Shown: positions 1-8,356, counted from the stretch's first letter. The stretch is DNA of 27,615 nucleotides from an uncultured Clostridia bacterium (GCA_949077355.1 CARUQW010000009.1:8843-36457), one strand, 5' to 3'. Numbers and translations: made by a program. The notes: generated by a model not told the origin, from the letters alone.

Positions 1-57
1 TCGCAGCTGGGAGTTACAAAGAAAAAATAGATTAACTTTTTATGAAAAAATCCAAAT

Positions 58-92
58 AAAAATTTGCCAAAAAGGACCGTCCCTCTTGGCAA
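58..92 (-). terminator. Hairpin terminator of pgi, 29-bp GGGACG-core palindrome
   Basis: Arms TTGCCAA (64-70) and TTGGCAA (86-92) flank a self-complementary core. On the minus strand the core reads AGGGACGGTCC and is followed by ATTTTTATTT. The stem lies 7 nt past the pgi stop, so it should act as an intrinsic terminator. A near-identical element in the opposite orientation is at 27582-27610, and a related one is at 1492-1520. Confidence 0.8.
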
Positions 93-99
93 TCTCTTT

Positions 100-1407
100 T
101 TAATATCCAGGTTTTTTTAGTAGTTTAAACATATTCTTTTTGTATTCTTCTACTCCTGGTTGATTAAATGGGTTAACTCCCAATATCATCCCTGAGACAG
201 CACATGCCTTTTCAAAGAAATAAATTAATTCTCCTAAATTCTTTTCATCCAACTTATCCATCTTAATTTGTATATTAGGAACATTTCCTGTTACATGAGC
301 TTTTATCGTTCCTTCCATTGCTTTTTTATTGACATACTCTAATCCTTTTCCTGCTAAATAATTTAGTCCATCTAAATTATCATCATCTGGATGAATCATT
401 ATATCAGTATTTGAGTTTTCAACTGTTATTACTGTTTCAAATAAATTTCTTTTTCCTTCTTGAATATATTGTCCCATAGAATGCAAGTCTGTTGTAAAAT
501 CTACTTCTGATGGAAAAATTCCTTTTTTGTCTTTTCCTTCACTTTCACCAAATAGTTGCTTCCACCATTCTGTAAAATAATGCATTTTTGGTTCGTAGTT
601 TACCAATATTTCTATATTTTTACGTGATTTGTATAAAATATTTCTAGCTACTGCATATTGGTAACATTCATTATATTTCAAGTTACTATCATTATATCTT
701 TCTTGTCCGATTTGAGCACCTTCCATTAATTTGTCAATATCAATTCCAGCCACTGCTATTGGAAGTAAGCCAACTGCTGTTAAAACAGAATATCTTCCTC
801 CTACATTGTCTGGTACTACAAATTTCTCGTACCCTTCATTTTCTGCTAAAGTTTTCAATGCTCCTTTTTCTTTATCGGTTGTTGCATAAATTCTACTTCT
901 TGCTTCATCGATTCCATATTTATTTTCTAACATTTCTCTAAAAATTCGAAAAGCAACTGCTGGCTCTGTCGTGGTTCCTGATTTTGATATCACATTAACG
1001 GAAAAATCTCTATTTCCTATATATTCTATTAATTCATTGATATAATTTGGACTCAAATTGTTTCCAACAAATAATATCTGTGGATATTTTCTTTGTTTCT
1101 CTGGAAGCATATTATAAAATGAACTGGTCAAACTTTCTATAACCGCTCTTGCACCTAGATAAGACCCTCCAATTCCAATCACTACTAAAATGTCAGATTC
1201 TTTTTTTATTTTTTTGGCTGCCTTTTTAATTCTAGCAAATTCTTTTTTATCATAATTACTTGGTAATTCAAGCCATCCCACAAAATCTTTTTCATCGTTT
1301 GCTCTTCGATGTAAATCTTTATGGATGTTCTCCACTTGTTCTTTGTATTCAAGAATACTTTTTTGTGTAATATCACTATTTTTTAAATTTAATTTTATAT
1401 CTGCCAT
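100..1407 (-). CDS. pgi: Glucose-6-phosphate isomerase
   Basis: This gene encodes a 435-residue cytoplasmic enzyme that interconverts glucose-6-phosphate and fructose-6-phosphate. The length is close to the roughly 450 residues usual for Firmicutes Pgi. The phosphosugar-binding segment VIGIGGSYLGARAV lies near residue 76 and ISKSGTTTEPAVAF near residue 141. GGRYSVLTAVGLLP and LHSMGQYIQEG, typical of the C-terminal half of the family, are also present. The ATG start is preceded by AAGGAAG at 7 nt. The gene stands alone behind its own sigma-A-like promoter, and a hairpin terminator begins 7 nt after its stop. Its product feeds glycolysis and, through fructose-6-phosphate, the hexosamine route used by the nearby GlmM and capsule genes. 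Nothing about the protein looks unusual. Confidence 0.97.
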   Translation of the reverse strand: MADIKLNLKNSDITQKSILEYKEQVENIHKDLHRRANDEKDFVGWLELPSNYDKKEFARIKKAAKKIKKESDILVVIGIGGSYLGARAVIESLTSSFYNMLPEKQRKYPQILFVGNNLSPNYINELIEYIGNRDFSVNVISKSGTTTEPAVAFRIFREMLENKYGIDEARSRIYATTDKEKGALKTLAENEGYEKFVVPDNVGGRYSVLTAVGLLPIAVAGIDIDKLMEGAQIGQERYNDSNLKYNECYQYAVARNILYKSRKNIEILVNYEPKMHYFTEWWKQLFGESEGKDKKGIFPSEVDFTTDLHSMGQYIQEGKRNLFETVITVENSNTDIMIHPDDDNLDGLNYLAGKGLEYVNKKAMEGTIKAHVTGNVPNIQIKMDKLDEKNLGELIYFFEKACAVSGMILGVNPFNQPGVEEYKKNMFKLLKKPGY

Positions 1408-1440
1408 ATTCCTACTTCCTTTCTTTTGTTTTCTACGCCC

Positions 1441-1469
1441 ATTATATAGAAATGTAAAATAAAATTCAA
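1441..1469 (-). promoter_or_regulatory. Sigma-A-type promoter of pgi
   Basis: On the minus strand TTGAAT (1469-1464) and TATAAT (1446-1441) are separated by exactly 17 nt. The site is about 35 nt upstream of the pgi start and downstream of the spoIIP terminator. Confidence 0.75.
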
Positions 1470-1481
1470 GCTTTATACAAG

Positions 1482-1520
1482 AAAAAATCCATGTGAAAAA
1501 GGAAACGTCCCTATTTCACA
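1482..1520 (-). terminator. Hairpin overlapping the spoIIP stop codon, GGGACG-core palindrome
   Basis: A 29-bp palindrome (1492-1520) has arms TGTGAAA and TTTCACA around a core that reads AGGGACGTTTCC on the minus strand. It is followed by GGATTTTTTCTTG, so it probably terminates spoIIP transcription. The TGA stop of spoIIP (1516-1518) lies inside the left arm. The core matches the elements at 64-92 and 27582-27610, while the arms differ but stay complementary. Confidence 0.7.
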
Positions 1521-2688
1521 TTGCCTCTGCCATTACTTTGGCTAGGTATTTCATGCTTGTTAGGCATTGTTCTAGGGTGTTTCCTGTTGCTCCTACTTCG
1601 ATAATGCTGGCATATTGGCCAGTATGCTGATTGTATCTTGATTTTGTTAGTGTGATGGCTTTGAATAATCCTGGATACATTTCTTCTGCTTTTTCTTGTA
1701 TTTTTATAGCAAATTTTAAGTTTTGCTGCCAATTTGGATGCCATAATCCTCCATTATCAGTTCCTATGACAAACATAATTTGGGCTGCTATGTCATTTTC
1801 TCCTATTTTTACGGTTGGCGCATAATCACTTCTACTTCCTATGGCGTCTCTATGGACATCTATAATGATATCTGCTGGCGTTGTTTTTAGATTGTTTTCT
1901 ACGGTTGCCAAAGAACGTGTATAAGAACCATTGTAGGCTGGATAATCATGATATGAAGTATCATGTACTACATGGTAGTTATATTGCTTTAATTGCGTTT
2001 CTAGTTCTGTTCCAACCCTTGTAACCGTAAAATTCAAATCCGTTGTTCTATAATTTCCAGTTGGTTCATAAGAATATGCTTCACTGGATGTATAACTTTC
2101 GCAACTATGGGTATGAAATAATAAAATATTTTTATTTTCAATGGTAATATTAGGTTGTAGTATTTCGTTGGTTAATTCATAGTCTGTTTCATTTTTTATT
2201 TTTACTTTCCCATATTGTGTATTATAATTTTCTTTTAATGGCTGATTGGTAATTATTTGTGTTCCTAATCCTGTTTGCGCCACCTCCACTTTCTGACTGT
2301 TATTTTCTTCTTTTGCTGCTTTCGTTTCTTCGATTTCTTTTTGTTGCCTTTCTTTTTCCTGTTTTTTCTCTGCCTTTTCCATTCCTTGAATAGAACTAAT
2401 TTGCGTTTTTAAAACTCCTTGTAATAATTTATTTTCTACATTTTTTTCTTCTTTATCATCCTCGCTTGCTATTTTTTTATATTCTTCATTCATAGTTGAC
2501 ATAGTGGGAACTGTCTGTTCCAGGCAACCTAGCATACTATTTTCCCCTATTAATTTTTGTACCACTTTTTGTCCTTTAGTTATTTGTGAAAAATACTTAT
2601 TAATTCCAATTGCTCCTATCATAATAATCAATGTAACTATCAAATATTTTTTGATATCTTTCATTTTTAGTACTGTGACATTAAACAT
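1516..2688 (-). CDS. spoIIP: Stage II sporulation protein P (SpoIIP)
   Basis: This gene encodes a cell-wall amidase/endopeptidase that, with SpoIID and SpoIIM, degrades septal peptidoglycan during forespore engulfment. The protein is membrane-anchored and has about 390 residues. A hydrophobic segment (YLIVTLIIMIGAIGI) near residue 15-30 is the anchor. A charged, Glu/Lys-rich linker follows. The SpoIIP domain carries LLFHTHSCESYTSSEAYSY, then VVHDTSYHDYPAYNGSY, and IIIDVHRDAIGS, with the histidines and glutamate expected for the metal site. The reading frame extends upstream to a GTG at 2733 with no ribosome site. The ATG at 2688 has AAGGAG 6-7 nt before it and is my choice. The stop codon falls within a palindrome. 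The gene indicates an endospore former. I saw no convincing sporulation sigma-factor promoter by eye. Confidence 0.93.
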   Translation of the reverse strand: MFNVTVLKMKDIKKYLIVTLIIMIGAIGINKYFSQITKGQKVVQKLIGENSMLGCLEQTVPTMSTMNEEYKKIASEDDKEEKNVENKLLQGVLKTQISSIQGMEKAEKKQEKERQQKEIEETKAAKEENNSQKVEVAQTGLGTQIITNQPLKENYNTQYGKVKIKNETDYELTNEILQPNITIENKNILLFHTHSCESYTSSEAYSYEPTGNYRTTDLNFTVTRVGTELETQLKQYNYHVVHDTSYHDYPAYNGSYTRSLATVENNLKTTPADIIIDVHRDAIGSRSDYAPTVKIGENDIAAQIMFVIGTDNGGLWHPNWQQNLKFAIKIQEKAEEMYPGLFKAITLTKSRYNQHTGQYASIIEVGATGNTLEQCLTSMKYLAKVMAEAM

Positions 2689-2746
2689 ACTTTTCTCCTT
2701 GTCCAAAATTCTCCTATCTATATGTATATTCACTTATCTTTGTTTT

Positions 2747-2792
2747 ATGATAAAAAGAAAACACAAGTCAAATTTTTATCTAACTTGTGTTT
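2747..2792 (-). terminator. Intrinsic terminator of the small membrane protein gene
   Basis: On the minus strand AAACACAAGT (2768-2759 on the distal arm) pairs with ACTTGTGTTT, forming a 10-bp stem with a 14-nt loop. It is followed by TTTTCTTTTTATC. It begins 7 nt after the stop of the gene ending at 2800. Confidence 0.75.
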
Positions 2793-2799
2793 GTTGTTC

Positions 2800-3138
2800 T
2801 TATATTTTTTTCCAAAACCAATCTAAACTATTATCAATACTTTTCTTTCCTTCTGCTTTTGCTTCTATGTCATCTACCCATAAATAAGAAAAGAAACTAA
2901 TTAATACAAATACAAAATCGATTGCAATGCATCTTGATAAAGTTGTTAACATATATCTAAATTCTTCTGATAAAGTGGCAATTTGTGCTACATGTATAAT
3001 CAACATAATTAAATAAGCAAATAATATAATTGCTCCAATATAACTCTTTTTCACTTCTTGTGCTAAAAATATTAACAATACGGTGGCTGCCAACATTAAT
3101 AGTAAAGTTAGTGGATTTGATATATCAAAAATAAACAT
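2800..3138 (-). CDS. Small three-helix membrane protein, unknown function
   Basis: I do not recognise this 112-residue protein. Three hydrophobic segments are visible: about residues 10-27 (LTLLLMLAATVLLIF), 33-53 (YIGAIILFAYLIMLIIHV) and 70-88 (IAIDFVFVLISFFSYLW). A short charged C-terminal tail ends in WFWKKI. The frame extends to an ATG at 3153, but the ATG at 3138 has a strong GGAGGG site 7 nt before it, so I place the start there. It sits between glmM and spoIIP with gaps of about 110 bp on each side, and has a possible promoter upstream and a terminator downstream, so it is probably a single-gene unit. No functional prediction is justified. Confidence 0.75.
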   Translation of the reverse strand: MFIFDISNPLTLLLMLAATVLLIFLAQEVKKSYIGAIILFAYLIMLIIHVAQIATLSEEFRYMLTTLSRCIAIDFVFVLISFFSYLWVDDIEAKAEGKKSIDNSLDWFWKKI

Positions 3139-3177
3139 TATTAATCCCTCCATTATCTTTTGTTTATCTCTATTTAT

Positions 3178-3206
3178 ATGTTATCATTATTTATTTTTTT
3201 TATCAA
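3178..3206 (-). promoter_or_regulatory. Possible promoter of the small membrane protein gene
   Basis: On the minus strand TTGATA (3206-3201) and TAACAT (3183-3178) are 17 nt apart, about 40 nt upstream of the start codon. The -10 box is weak, matching the consensus at four of six positions, and a TATAAA overlaps just downstream. Confidence 0.4.
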
Positions 3207-3248
3207 TCTTTTTGTATTACTTTTTCATTACATTTTGATTACAATTAT

Positions 3249-4613
3249 TTACTTTAATTTTTCTTCTAATAAATTCGCTATTTCATGAGCTTTTTCGTCA
3301 ATATATTTTTGGTCTTCCCCCTCTATCATAACTCTTATTAAAGGTTCTGTTCCAGATGGTCTGATTAGAACTCTTCCATTTCCAGCAAATTCTTTTTCTA
3401 ATTTTTCAATTGCTTCTTTTATGGTTGTATCTTTTGCATACTCTTGTTTTTTATCATTACTTACCTTGGCATTTACTAATACTTGCGGATATAATTTTAT
3501 CATACCGCTCAATTCAGAAGCTTTCTTTTTACTTTCTAAGATAGTCTTAATCAACATTAAGGATGTTAAAATTCCATCTCCTGTTGGATTGTAATCTAGT
3601 AAAATAACATGACCAGATTGTTCTCCTCCTAAGTTAAATCCTTGTTTTAACATTTCTTCTAGAACATAACGGTCTCCTACTTTTGTTTGTAACAATTGTA
3701 ATTGATTATCTCTTGCATATTTATTTAATCCTAAATTACTCATCACTGTCGCAACAATTGTATCTTTATTTAACTTTCCTTGTTTTCTTAAATTACTAGA
3801 AATGATAGCCATCAATTTATCACCATCAATTTCGTTTCCTTTTTCATCTACTGCCAAACATCTATCTCCATCGCCATCATAAGCAATTCCTAGGCTTAAC
3901 TTGTTCTCTACTACAAACTTCTTAAGACCTTCTAAATGAGTAGAACCACAGTTTTGGTTGATATTGATACCATCTGGATGATTGTTGATAATTTTATAAG
4001 GAATTCCTAATGCCTGAAAAACTTTTTCTGCTACTACTGATGTTGCTCCATTAGCAGTATCTAGTCCTACTACAAAATCATCTGTTAAATTCTTTTCCAT
4101 GGTTTCATCAAAATTTCTTCTGAAAAAGTAAACATATTCATCCATCAACTCTGGACAATGTTCTGAAATACCTACTTTATCTCCCACTGCTGTTAGCTCA
4201 TCTAATTTTCCAGAATCCATAATCTCTTCTATTTCTTCTTCCAAAGAATCTGGAATTTTCATTCCTTTATTACTAAAATATTTAATTCCATTAAATTCAT
4301 AGGTATTATGTGATGCTGAAATAACTACACTAGCATCTGCTTTTAATTTTCTTGTTAAATAAGCTACTGCTGGTGTTGGTATCACACCTAATAATTTAAC
4401 ATTCGCTCCATAACTCAAAAATCCTGCTACCATAGCACTTTCAATTAGTGTTCCTGATATACGAGTATCCCTTCCAATTAGAATTGTTGGAGCATGGTCT
4501 GTATGTTTGGATAATACATAAGCTCCTGCTTTTGCTACTTTATATACCAATTCAGGTGTCAACTCTGTGTTGGCAATTCTTCTAATTCCATCTGTTCCAA
4601 AATATTTTCTCAT
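3249..4613 (-). CDS. glmM: Phosphoglucosamine mutase
   Basis: GlmM converts glucosamine-6-phosphate to glucosamine-1-phosphate on the way to UDP-GlcNAc, the precursor of peptidoglycan and, in this locus, of bacillosamine. The product has 454 residues and the N-terminal MRKYFGTDGIRR. The phosphoserine loop reads ISASHNTYEFNG with the catalytic serine at about residue 101. The magnesium loop is YDGDGDR, and the C-terminal phosphate-binding loop is IRPSGTEPLIRVM. The usual SASHNP reads SASHNT here. The open frame begins at an ATG (4631) overlapping the cpsB stop. AGGAAG lies 7 nt before the ATG at 4613, and the family begins at that methionine, so I place the start there. It is the last gene of the wzz-cpsD-cpsB unit, 14 nt after cpsB. 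Confidence 0.96.
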   Translation of the reverse strand: MRKYFGTDGIRRIANTELTPELVYKVAKAGAYVLSKHTDHAPTILIGRDTRISGTLIESAMVAGFLSYGANVKLLGVIPTPAVAYLTRKLKADASVVISASHNTYEFNGIKYFSNKGMKIPDSLEEEIEEIMDSGKLDELTAVGDKVGISEHCPELMDEYVYFFRRNFDETMEKNLTDDFVVGLDTANGATSVVAEKVFQALGIPYKIINNHPDGININQNCGSTHLEGLKKFVVENKLSLGIAYDGDGDRCLAVDEKGNEIDGDKLMAIISSNLRKQGKLNKDTIVATVMSNLGLNKYARDNQLQLLQTKVGDRYVLEEMLKQGFNLGGEQSGHVILLDYNPTGDGILTSLMLIKTILESKKKASELSGMIKLYPQVLVNAKVSNDKKQEYAKDTTIKEAIEKLEKEFAGNGRVLIRPSGTEPLIRVMIEGEDQKYIDEKAHEIANLLEEKLK

Positions 4614-4627
4614 GGTTTTACTTCCTT

Positions 4628-5407
4628 TCATTTGCTAAATTTCATTGCTAATTTTTCTTTTACTGATAATTTTATCTTATTCGGTTCTTCGCTATCTATT
4701 CTTTTGTTTTGTAATACTAATTTAGGATTGATGGTAGTTAATTCTTCTAGTTTCTGTTGCCCTACAATTTCTACTATTTTTGTCAGTATTTGTGGTATTT
4801 TAGGATAAATCGTATTGGCTCTATGTACATCACTTCCTAGAAAATGAATCATATTATTTTCTAGGAATTTTTGAACCATCATCTGTGCCTTTTTTCCATA
4901 ATATCCTATGATACTAGCATAATTTGCTTGCATCAATACTCCTTTTTCTATCAAATCGTAAATTAGTTCTGGATCTTGTTGTACAAAAGTATATCTTTCT
5001 GGATGTGCTAATATTGGAACAATTTTATATTGCATCATTTCATAGATAACATTATATAAATTAAAAGGTTCCACATTTAATGGCATTTCGAAAAGTACAT
5101 AACTTGTATCATTTATGGTAGATGCTTTTCCTTGTTCTAATAAGGAAATAATATTTTCGGATAGAAAAATTTCATTTCCTAAATACAATTTTAAATCACT
5201 ATCTTGTTGTAATTTTTCATAAATTAATTTAATCCACACTTCACGTTCTAGTGTATCTGTTTCATAATATCCTTCCATATAATGAGAAGTAGAAATAATT
5301 GCTTCAAATCCTGCCTCTTCGGCTTCTTTCATTAAGTTTAATGTCTCTTCAATACTTCTTGCACCATCATCGATATTGGGCAATATATGGGAATGCATGT
5401 CTATCAT
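4628..5407 (-). CDS. cpsB: CpsB/YwqE-type PHP-domain protein-tyrosine phosphatase
   Basis: This is a metal-dependent phosphatase of the PHP family (259 residues) that dephosphorylates the bacterial tyrosine kinase encoded just upstream, and so tunes capsule export and chain length. The metal ligands are visible in order: MIDMHSH (His5, His7), DD at 13-14, TSHY (His42), GNEI (Glu79), LAHPERY (His135) and GSDVHRA (Asp193, His195). This is the full set expected for Streptococcus CpsB and Bacillus YwqE. The start is ATG with AAAGGAG about 12 nt upstream. It lies 17 nt after the kinase gene and overlaps the possible extended start of glmM by 4 nt. The assignment is firm. The exact substrate is inferred from gene order. 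Confidence 0.94.
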   Translation of the reverse strand: MIDMHSHILPNIDDGARSIEETLNLMKEAEEAGFEAIISTSHYMEGYYETDTLEREVWIKLIYEKLQQDSDLKLYLGNEIFLSENIISLLEQGKASTINDTSYVLFEMPLNVEPFNLYNVIYEMMQYKIVPILAHPERYTFVQQDPELIYDLIEKGVLMQANYASIIGYYGKKAQMMVQKFLENNMIHFLGSDVHRANTIYPKIPQILTKIVEIVGQQKLEELTTINPKLVLQNKRIDSEEPNKIKLSVKEKLAMKFSK

Positions 5408-5424
5408 TTGTTTTTTTGCTCCTT

Positions 5425-6426
5425 TTATTCATTGTTTAAATTTTTCTTTTCTTGTTCTAAATATTGATTGATTTGTTTTAAGATATCATTGGTTTTATCA
5501 ATTGTTATTTCTTGTGTCTTTTCAACTTCTACCTTTTTTTTAATTGCTTTTGGTAATTCTTCATTTGCCGTTGGCTTATTTTGTTTTTCTACGGTTACTG
5601 TCCTTTTTGGGGCTGTCCCTTGTTTCTTTGTAGCTGTTATATTTTCAGAAATCTTTTGTCGATTCATTTGTTCTGTTTTACTATAATTAATTTTTTCTCT
5701 TTTACTTATTTGCTTTTTTACATTTTTAGGTTCATCATAATAATAATACGTTTCTTCATATTTTTTACTTGATACAGGTACTTTATTTACTACCACACCA
5801 GCTATTTTTCCTTCTACATTTTTTATGTTTTTAATAACTCTTGCTAGCGCTTCTTTTTTTGTTATTTTGTGAGCTGTTACTACAATCGTAGAATCCACAA
5901 TTCTAGATAAAATAATGGAATCTGCTACCAGTTCGCAAGGTGTACCATCTATAATGACAATATCACATATATTTTTTAATTCTTCCAATAATTTTAACAT
6001 TTGAGTTGAAACTAATAACTCAGAAGGATTTGGTGGCACATTTCCTGCTGGCATTAAATATAGATTCTCAACCTCTGTTTCCTGAATATAATCACTAATA
6101 TTTTCAGATAAGTTTTCTTGTTCGTCTATTTCTACTTGTGATAAGTAATTTGATAAGCCTGGCTTTGGTAATGCTCCAAATATTACATATTGCCTTCCTT
6201 TTCTCATATCAGCATCAATTAGAACTACTTTCTTTCCTGCCTGTGCGAAGGTAACTGCTAAGTTTGAAGTTACCCAACTTTTCCCTTCTCCTGGGAAAGT
6301 TGATGTAATTAATAATGTTTTCATTTTTTTACTAGCATTCATAAATTGGATGTTCGTTCTTAATGTTCTAAAAATCTCTGAAATAGGAGATTTCGGATCT
6401 TTGTGTGCAATTACTTCTTTTCTCAT
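5425..6426 (-). CDS. cpsD: CpsD/YwqD-type bacterial tyrosine kinase with a long basic tail
   Basis: This is a cytoplasmic BY-kinase (333 residues) that pairs with the membrane activator Wzz/CpsC encoded directly upstream. Walker A is TFPGEGKS (residues 43-50), Walker A' is VVLIDADMR (67-75) and Walker B is IVIID (156-160). The family normally ends within 20-30 residues of the catalytic domain in a tyrosine cluster. Here a cluster (Tyr223 and Tyr227-230, EETYYYYDE) is followed by about 100 further residues rich in Lys, Glu, Asn and Thr, with no recognisable fold. That tail looks disordered. The start shares one base with the wzz stop (TAATG), with AGGAGG just before it. Kinase identity is sure. 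The role of the tail is unknown. Confidence 0.93.
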   Translation of the reverse strand: MRKEVIAHKDPKSPISEIFRTLRTNIQFMNASKKMKTLLITSTFPGEGKSWVTSNLAVTFAQAGKKVVLIDADMRKGRQYVIFGALPKPGLSNYLSQVEIDEQENLSENISDYIQETEVENLYLMPAGNVPPNPSELLVSTQMLKLLEELKNICDIVIIDGTPCELVADSIILSRIVDSTIVVTAHKITKKEALARVIKNIKNVEGKIAGVVVNKVPVSSKKYEETYYYYDEPKNVKKQISKREKINYSKTEQMNRQKISENITATKKQGTAPKRTVTVEKQNKPTANEELPKAIKKKVEVEKTQEITIDKTNDILKQINQYLEQEKKNLNNE

Positions 6427-7142
6427 TATCTTCTACCTCCTCTTTCGTTTTCAAAATTTTCTATTAGTGGTATAGATGCTATTACTGGTATTTGGAAACC
6501 TTTTTCTACATCTTCTGGTGTTTTTATCGTAGTGTCTAACATGTTGGCAATTAGTACATAAGCAATGGCTACAACTAGACCTATGAAAGCAAAAATAATA
6601 ATGTCTTTACCATGATTAATATTAGATGGTGCTGTTGCTTTTTCTGCTTCATCTACTACTTGGATGTTGTTAATATTATAAATTTCCTTTACTTTTTCTG
6701 TGAATACTTTTGCTATTTCATTCGCAATTTGAGCTGAATATTCTGGTTTTTCATTTTTTACAGTTATTTCGATTAGCTCGGTATTTTTTACTGAAGTTAC
6801 TCCTACATTGCTTCTTAATATTCCTTCATCAATCTTGATTCCAAGATTGGCAATTACTTGTCTTAGGATATTTTTACTTTTTACTAGTTCACTGTATGTA
6901 GATACTAATTTTGAATTTACCGTTATATCAGTTGCTGTTATACTTGTGGTATTGGTACCTACATTTGTTTCTTTGTTTCCTGATGACGCTAATACTAATG
7001 TTGTAGATGAGCTATACATTGGTGTTGTAAATTGTATGGTGTAAATGAATCCTATGACTGCAAATATTGCTATGATTAGTATGATTTGGATTTTTTTGTT
7101 CCAAAATATGCTGAATAGTTCTTTTAAATCTAACTCTTCCAT
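6426..7142 (-). CDS. Wzz/CpsC-family chain-length and kinase-activator protein
   Basis: This 238-residue membrane protein belongs to the polysaccharide co-polymerase family (YwqC/CpsC/CapA). Two membrane helices flank an extracytoplasmic domain: IQIILIIAIFAVIGFIYTI near residues 18-36 and IIIFAFIGLVVAIAYVLI near 176-194. The cytoplasmic C-terminus after the second helix includes TIKTPEDVEKGFQIPVIASIP, which in Gram-positive homologues activates the kinase CpsD. It is the first gene of a four-gene unit (wzz-cpsD-cpsB-glmM) and has its own promoter. The ribosome site (AAAGGAAA) is about 10 nt from the ATG, slightly far, but the N-terminus fits the family. It probably sets polysaccharide chain length together with the EpsG-type polymerase. 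Confidence 0.92.
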   Translation of the reverse strand: MEELDLKELFSIFWNKKIQIILIIAIFAVIGFIYTIQFTTPMYSSSTTLVLASSGNKETNVGTNTTSITATDITVNSKLVSTYSELVKSKNILRQVIANLGIKIDEGILRSNVGVTSVKNTELIEITVKNEKPEYSAQIANEIAKVFTEKVKEIYNINNIQVVDEAEKATAPSNINHGKDIIIFAFIGLVVAIAYVLIANMLDTTIKTPEDVEKGFQIPVIASIPLIENFENERGGRR

Positions 7143-7181
7143 TTGAATTTGTTTCCTTTCTTCTTTTGATTTTTCTTTTAT

Positions 7182-7210
7182 AGTATACCTTTTTGTTTGG
7201 AATTTTGCAA
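7182..7210 (-). promoter_or_regulatory. Promoter of the wzz-cpsD-cpsB-glmM unit
   Basis: On the minus strand TTGCAA (7210-7205) and TATACT (7187-7182) are separated by 17 nt, about 40 nt upstream of wzz and 6 nt after the stop of the FrhB-like gene. I see no terminator between the two units, so read-through from the long operon is also likely. Confidence 0.65.
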
Positions 7211-7216
7211 GGTGTT

Positions 7217-8356
7217 TTAAGTAATTATCTGTTTAATCTTTCTTAAAATAGACAAACCAATATTAGGCCTTTTTAAGTATCTTTTTGCTACTATATCAAA
7301 TTCCTCTGTTTGTATATCTTTAAAAAAGTTCTCTCTATTTGCATTTTCTTTTGCGGATTTTGTCATAGCAGGATTAAATTTTAAGGCCTCTTCTATATCT
7401 ACTTTTTGCATTTGAATATTATTTTTTATATTTTCCAACAGTTCTTTTCCTTTTGTAGAATTTATAATCACTAAAGATATTCCTTTATCATCATTCATTT
7501 TTGGTAATATCTTATGAATCCCCCAAAAATCTGCTAGTGTAATGTCTGCTAATCTATTATACTTTTTAAAACTACATTTGTAGCAAGAATCTCTTAGACA
7601 TAAATTTTGTAAAAATACTTTCATAAATAAATCTGTCATTTGATTTTTTTTATAGTATTTCTTATTTTGGTATTCAAATTTTAAATTAAAATATTTCCAC
7701 CCATTATCTTTGTTTCTAAAATTTATTTTGATAGGTTCTTTTTTATCTTTATTTTTTCTATATTCTCTGTATCTTTCCCATACTTTGGGTGAAGGAACTC
7801 CATGGCATATAATATCTTGTGTATACAAATTATCATATTCTTTTTTTAAATAGGCTTTTAATCCTTCTATTTGACATGGTGTTCCTGTAAATAATACCGT
7901 TTTATCTTCTTCTAAAAATTTCTTTGCTTGTTCATAAGTTTTTCCTATATCACTTTGAACATATTTTGATCCTCTTAATTTTTCTAATTCTTCTTTTGTT
8001 TCAATTAACATATGTTTGACATTAAATGTATTGTCAAAACTTGCACCAAATACTACTCCACCTTTTTCTATTATATTTGTTGCTATTAAAGAAAAAATTC
8101 CACCTGATGAACTATTCTTTCTTATCTCCTCATCCTTGTTATAACAAGCATAAGCAATTGGATTATTTTCTATCGTTTTATTTTTTATAATAGGGCAAGT
8201 TTTTTCACATATTCCACACTCTATACATTTTTCTTTATTTATGCTTGGATATTTAAACCCTTTTTCATCCTCTATCATTTCTATTGCATTTTTAGGGCAT
8301 ATATTATAGCACGCATGACATCCACTACATTGTATTTTGTCTTCTATTTTTATCAT
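7217..8356 (-). CDS. FrhB/FdhB-like iron-sulfur protein of polysaccharide loci
   Basis: This 379-residue protein has two N-terminal 4Fe-4S motifs, CSGCHACYNICP (Cys10, 13, 16, 20) and CIECGICEKTCP (Cys44, 47, 50, 54). A coenzyme F420 hydrogenase/dehydrogenase beta-subunit-like domain follows, with FTGTPCQIEGLKAYL, DIICHGVPSPKVW and the Cys-rich NLCLRDSCYKCSFKKYNR. Proteins of this architecture recur in polysaccharide clusters next to pyruvyl transferases, as here, but to my knowledge their reaction is not established. A redox step on a sugar or lipid-linked glycan, using a flavin and an electron carrier, is plausible inference. It overlaps the wzx stop by 4 nt, with GAGGGGAAA as ribosome site, and is the last gene of the long operon. 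Confidence 0.85.
   Translation of the reverse strand: MIKIEDKIQCSGCHACYNICPKNAIEMIEDEKGFKYPSINKEKCIECGICEKTCPIIKNKTIENNPIAYACYNKDEEIRKNSSSGGIFSLIATNIIEKGGVVFGASFDNTFNVKHMLIETKEELEKLRGSKYVQSDIGKTYEQAKKFLEEDKTVLFTGTPCQIEGLKAYLKKEYDNLYTQDIICHGVPSPKVWERYREYRKNKDKKEPIKINFRNKDNGWKYFNLKFEYQNKKYYKKNQMTDLFMKVFLQNLCLRDSCYKCSFKKYNRLADITLADFWGIHKILPKMNDDKGISLVIINSTKGKELLENIKNNIQMQKVDIEEALKFNPAMTKSAKENANRENFFKDIQTEEFDIVAKRYLKRPNIGLSILRKIKQIIT

Noticed and set aside
1511..1744. 77-residue minus-strand frame overlapping the end of spoIIP
   Set aside because: It is an alternative frame of spoIIP with no ribosome site and a composition unlike a real protein.
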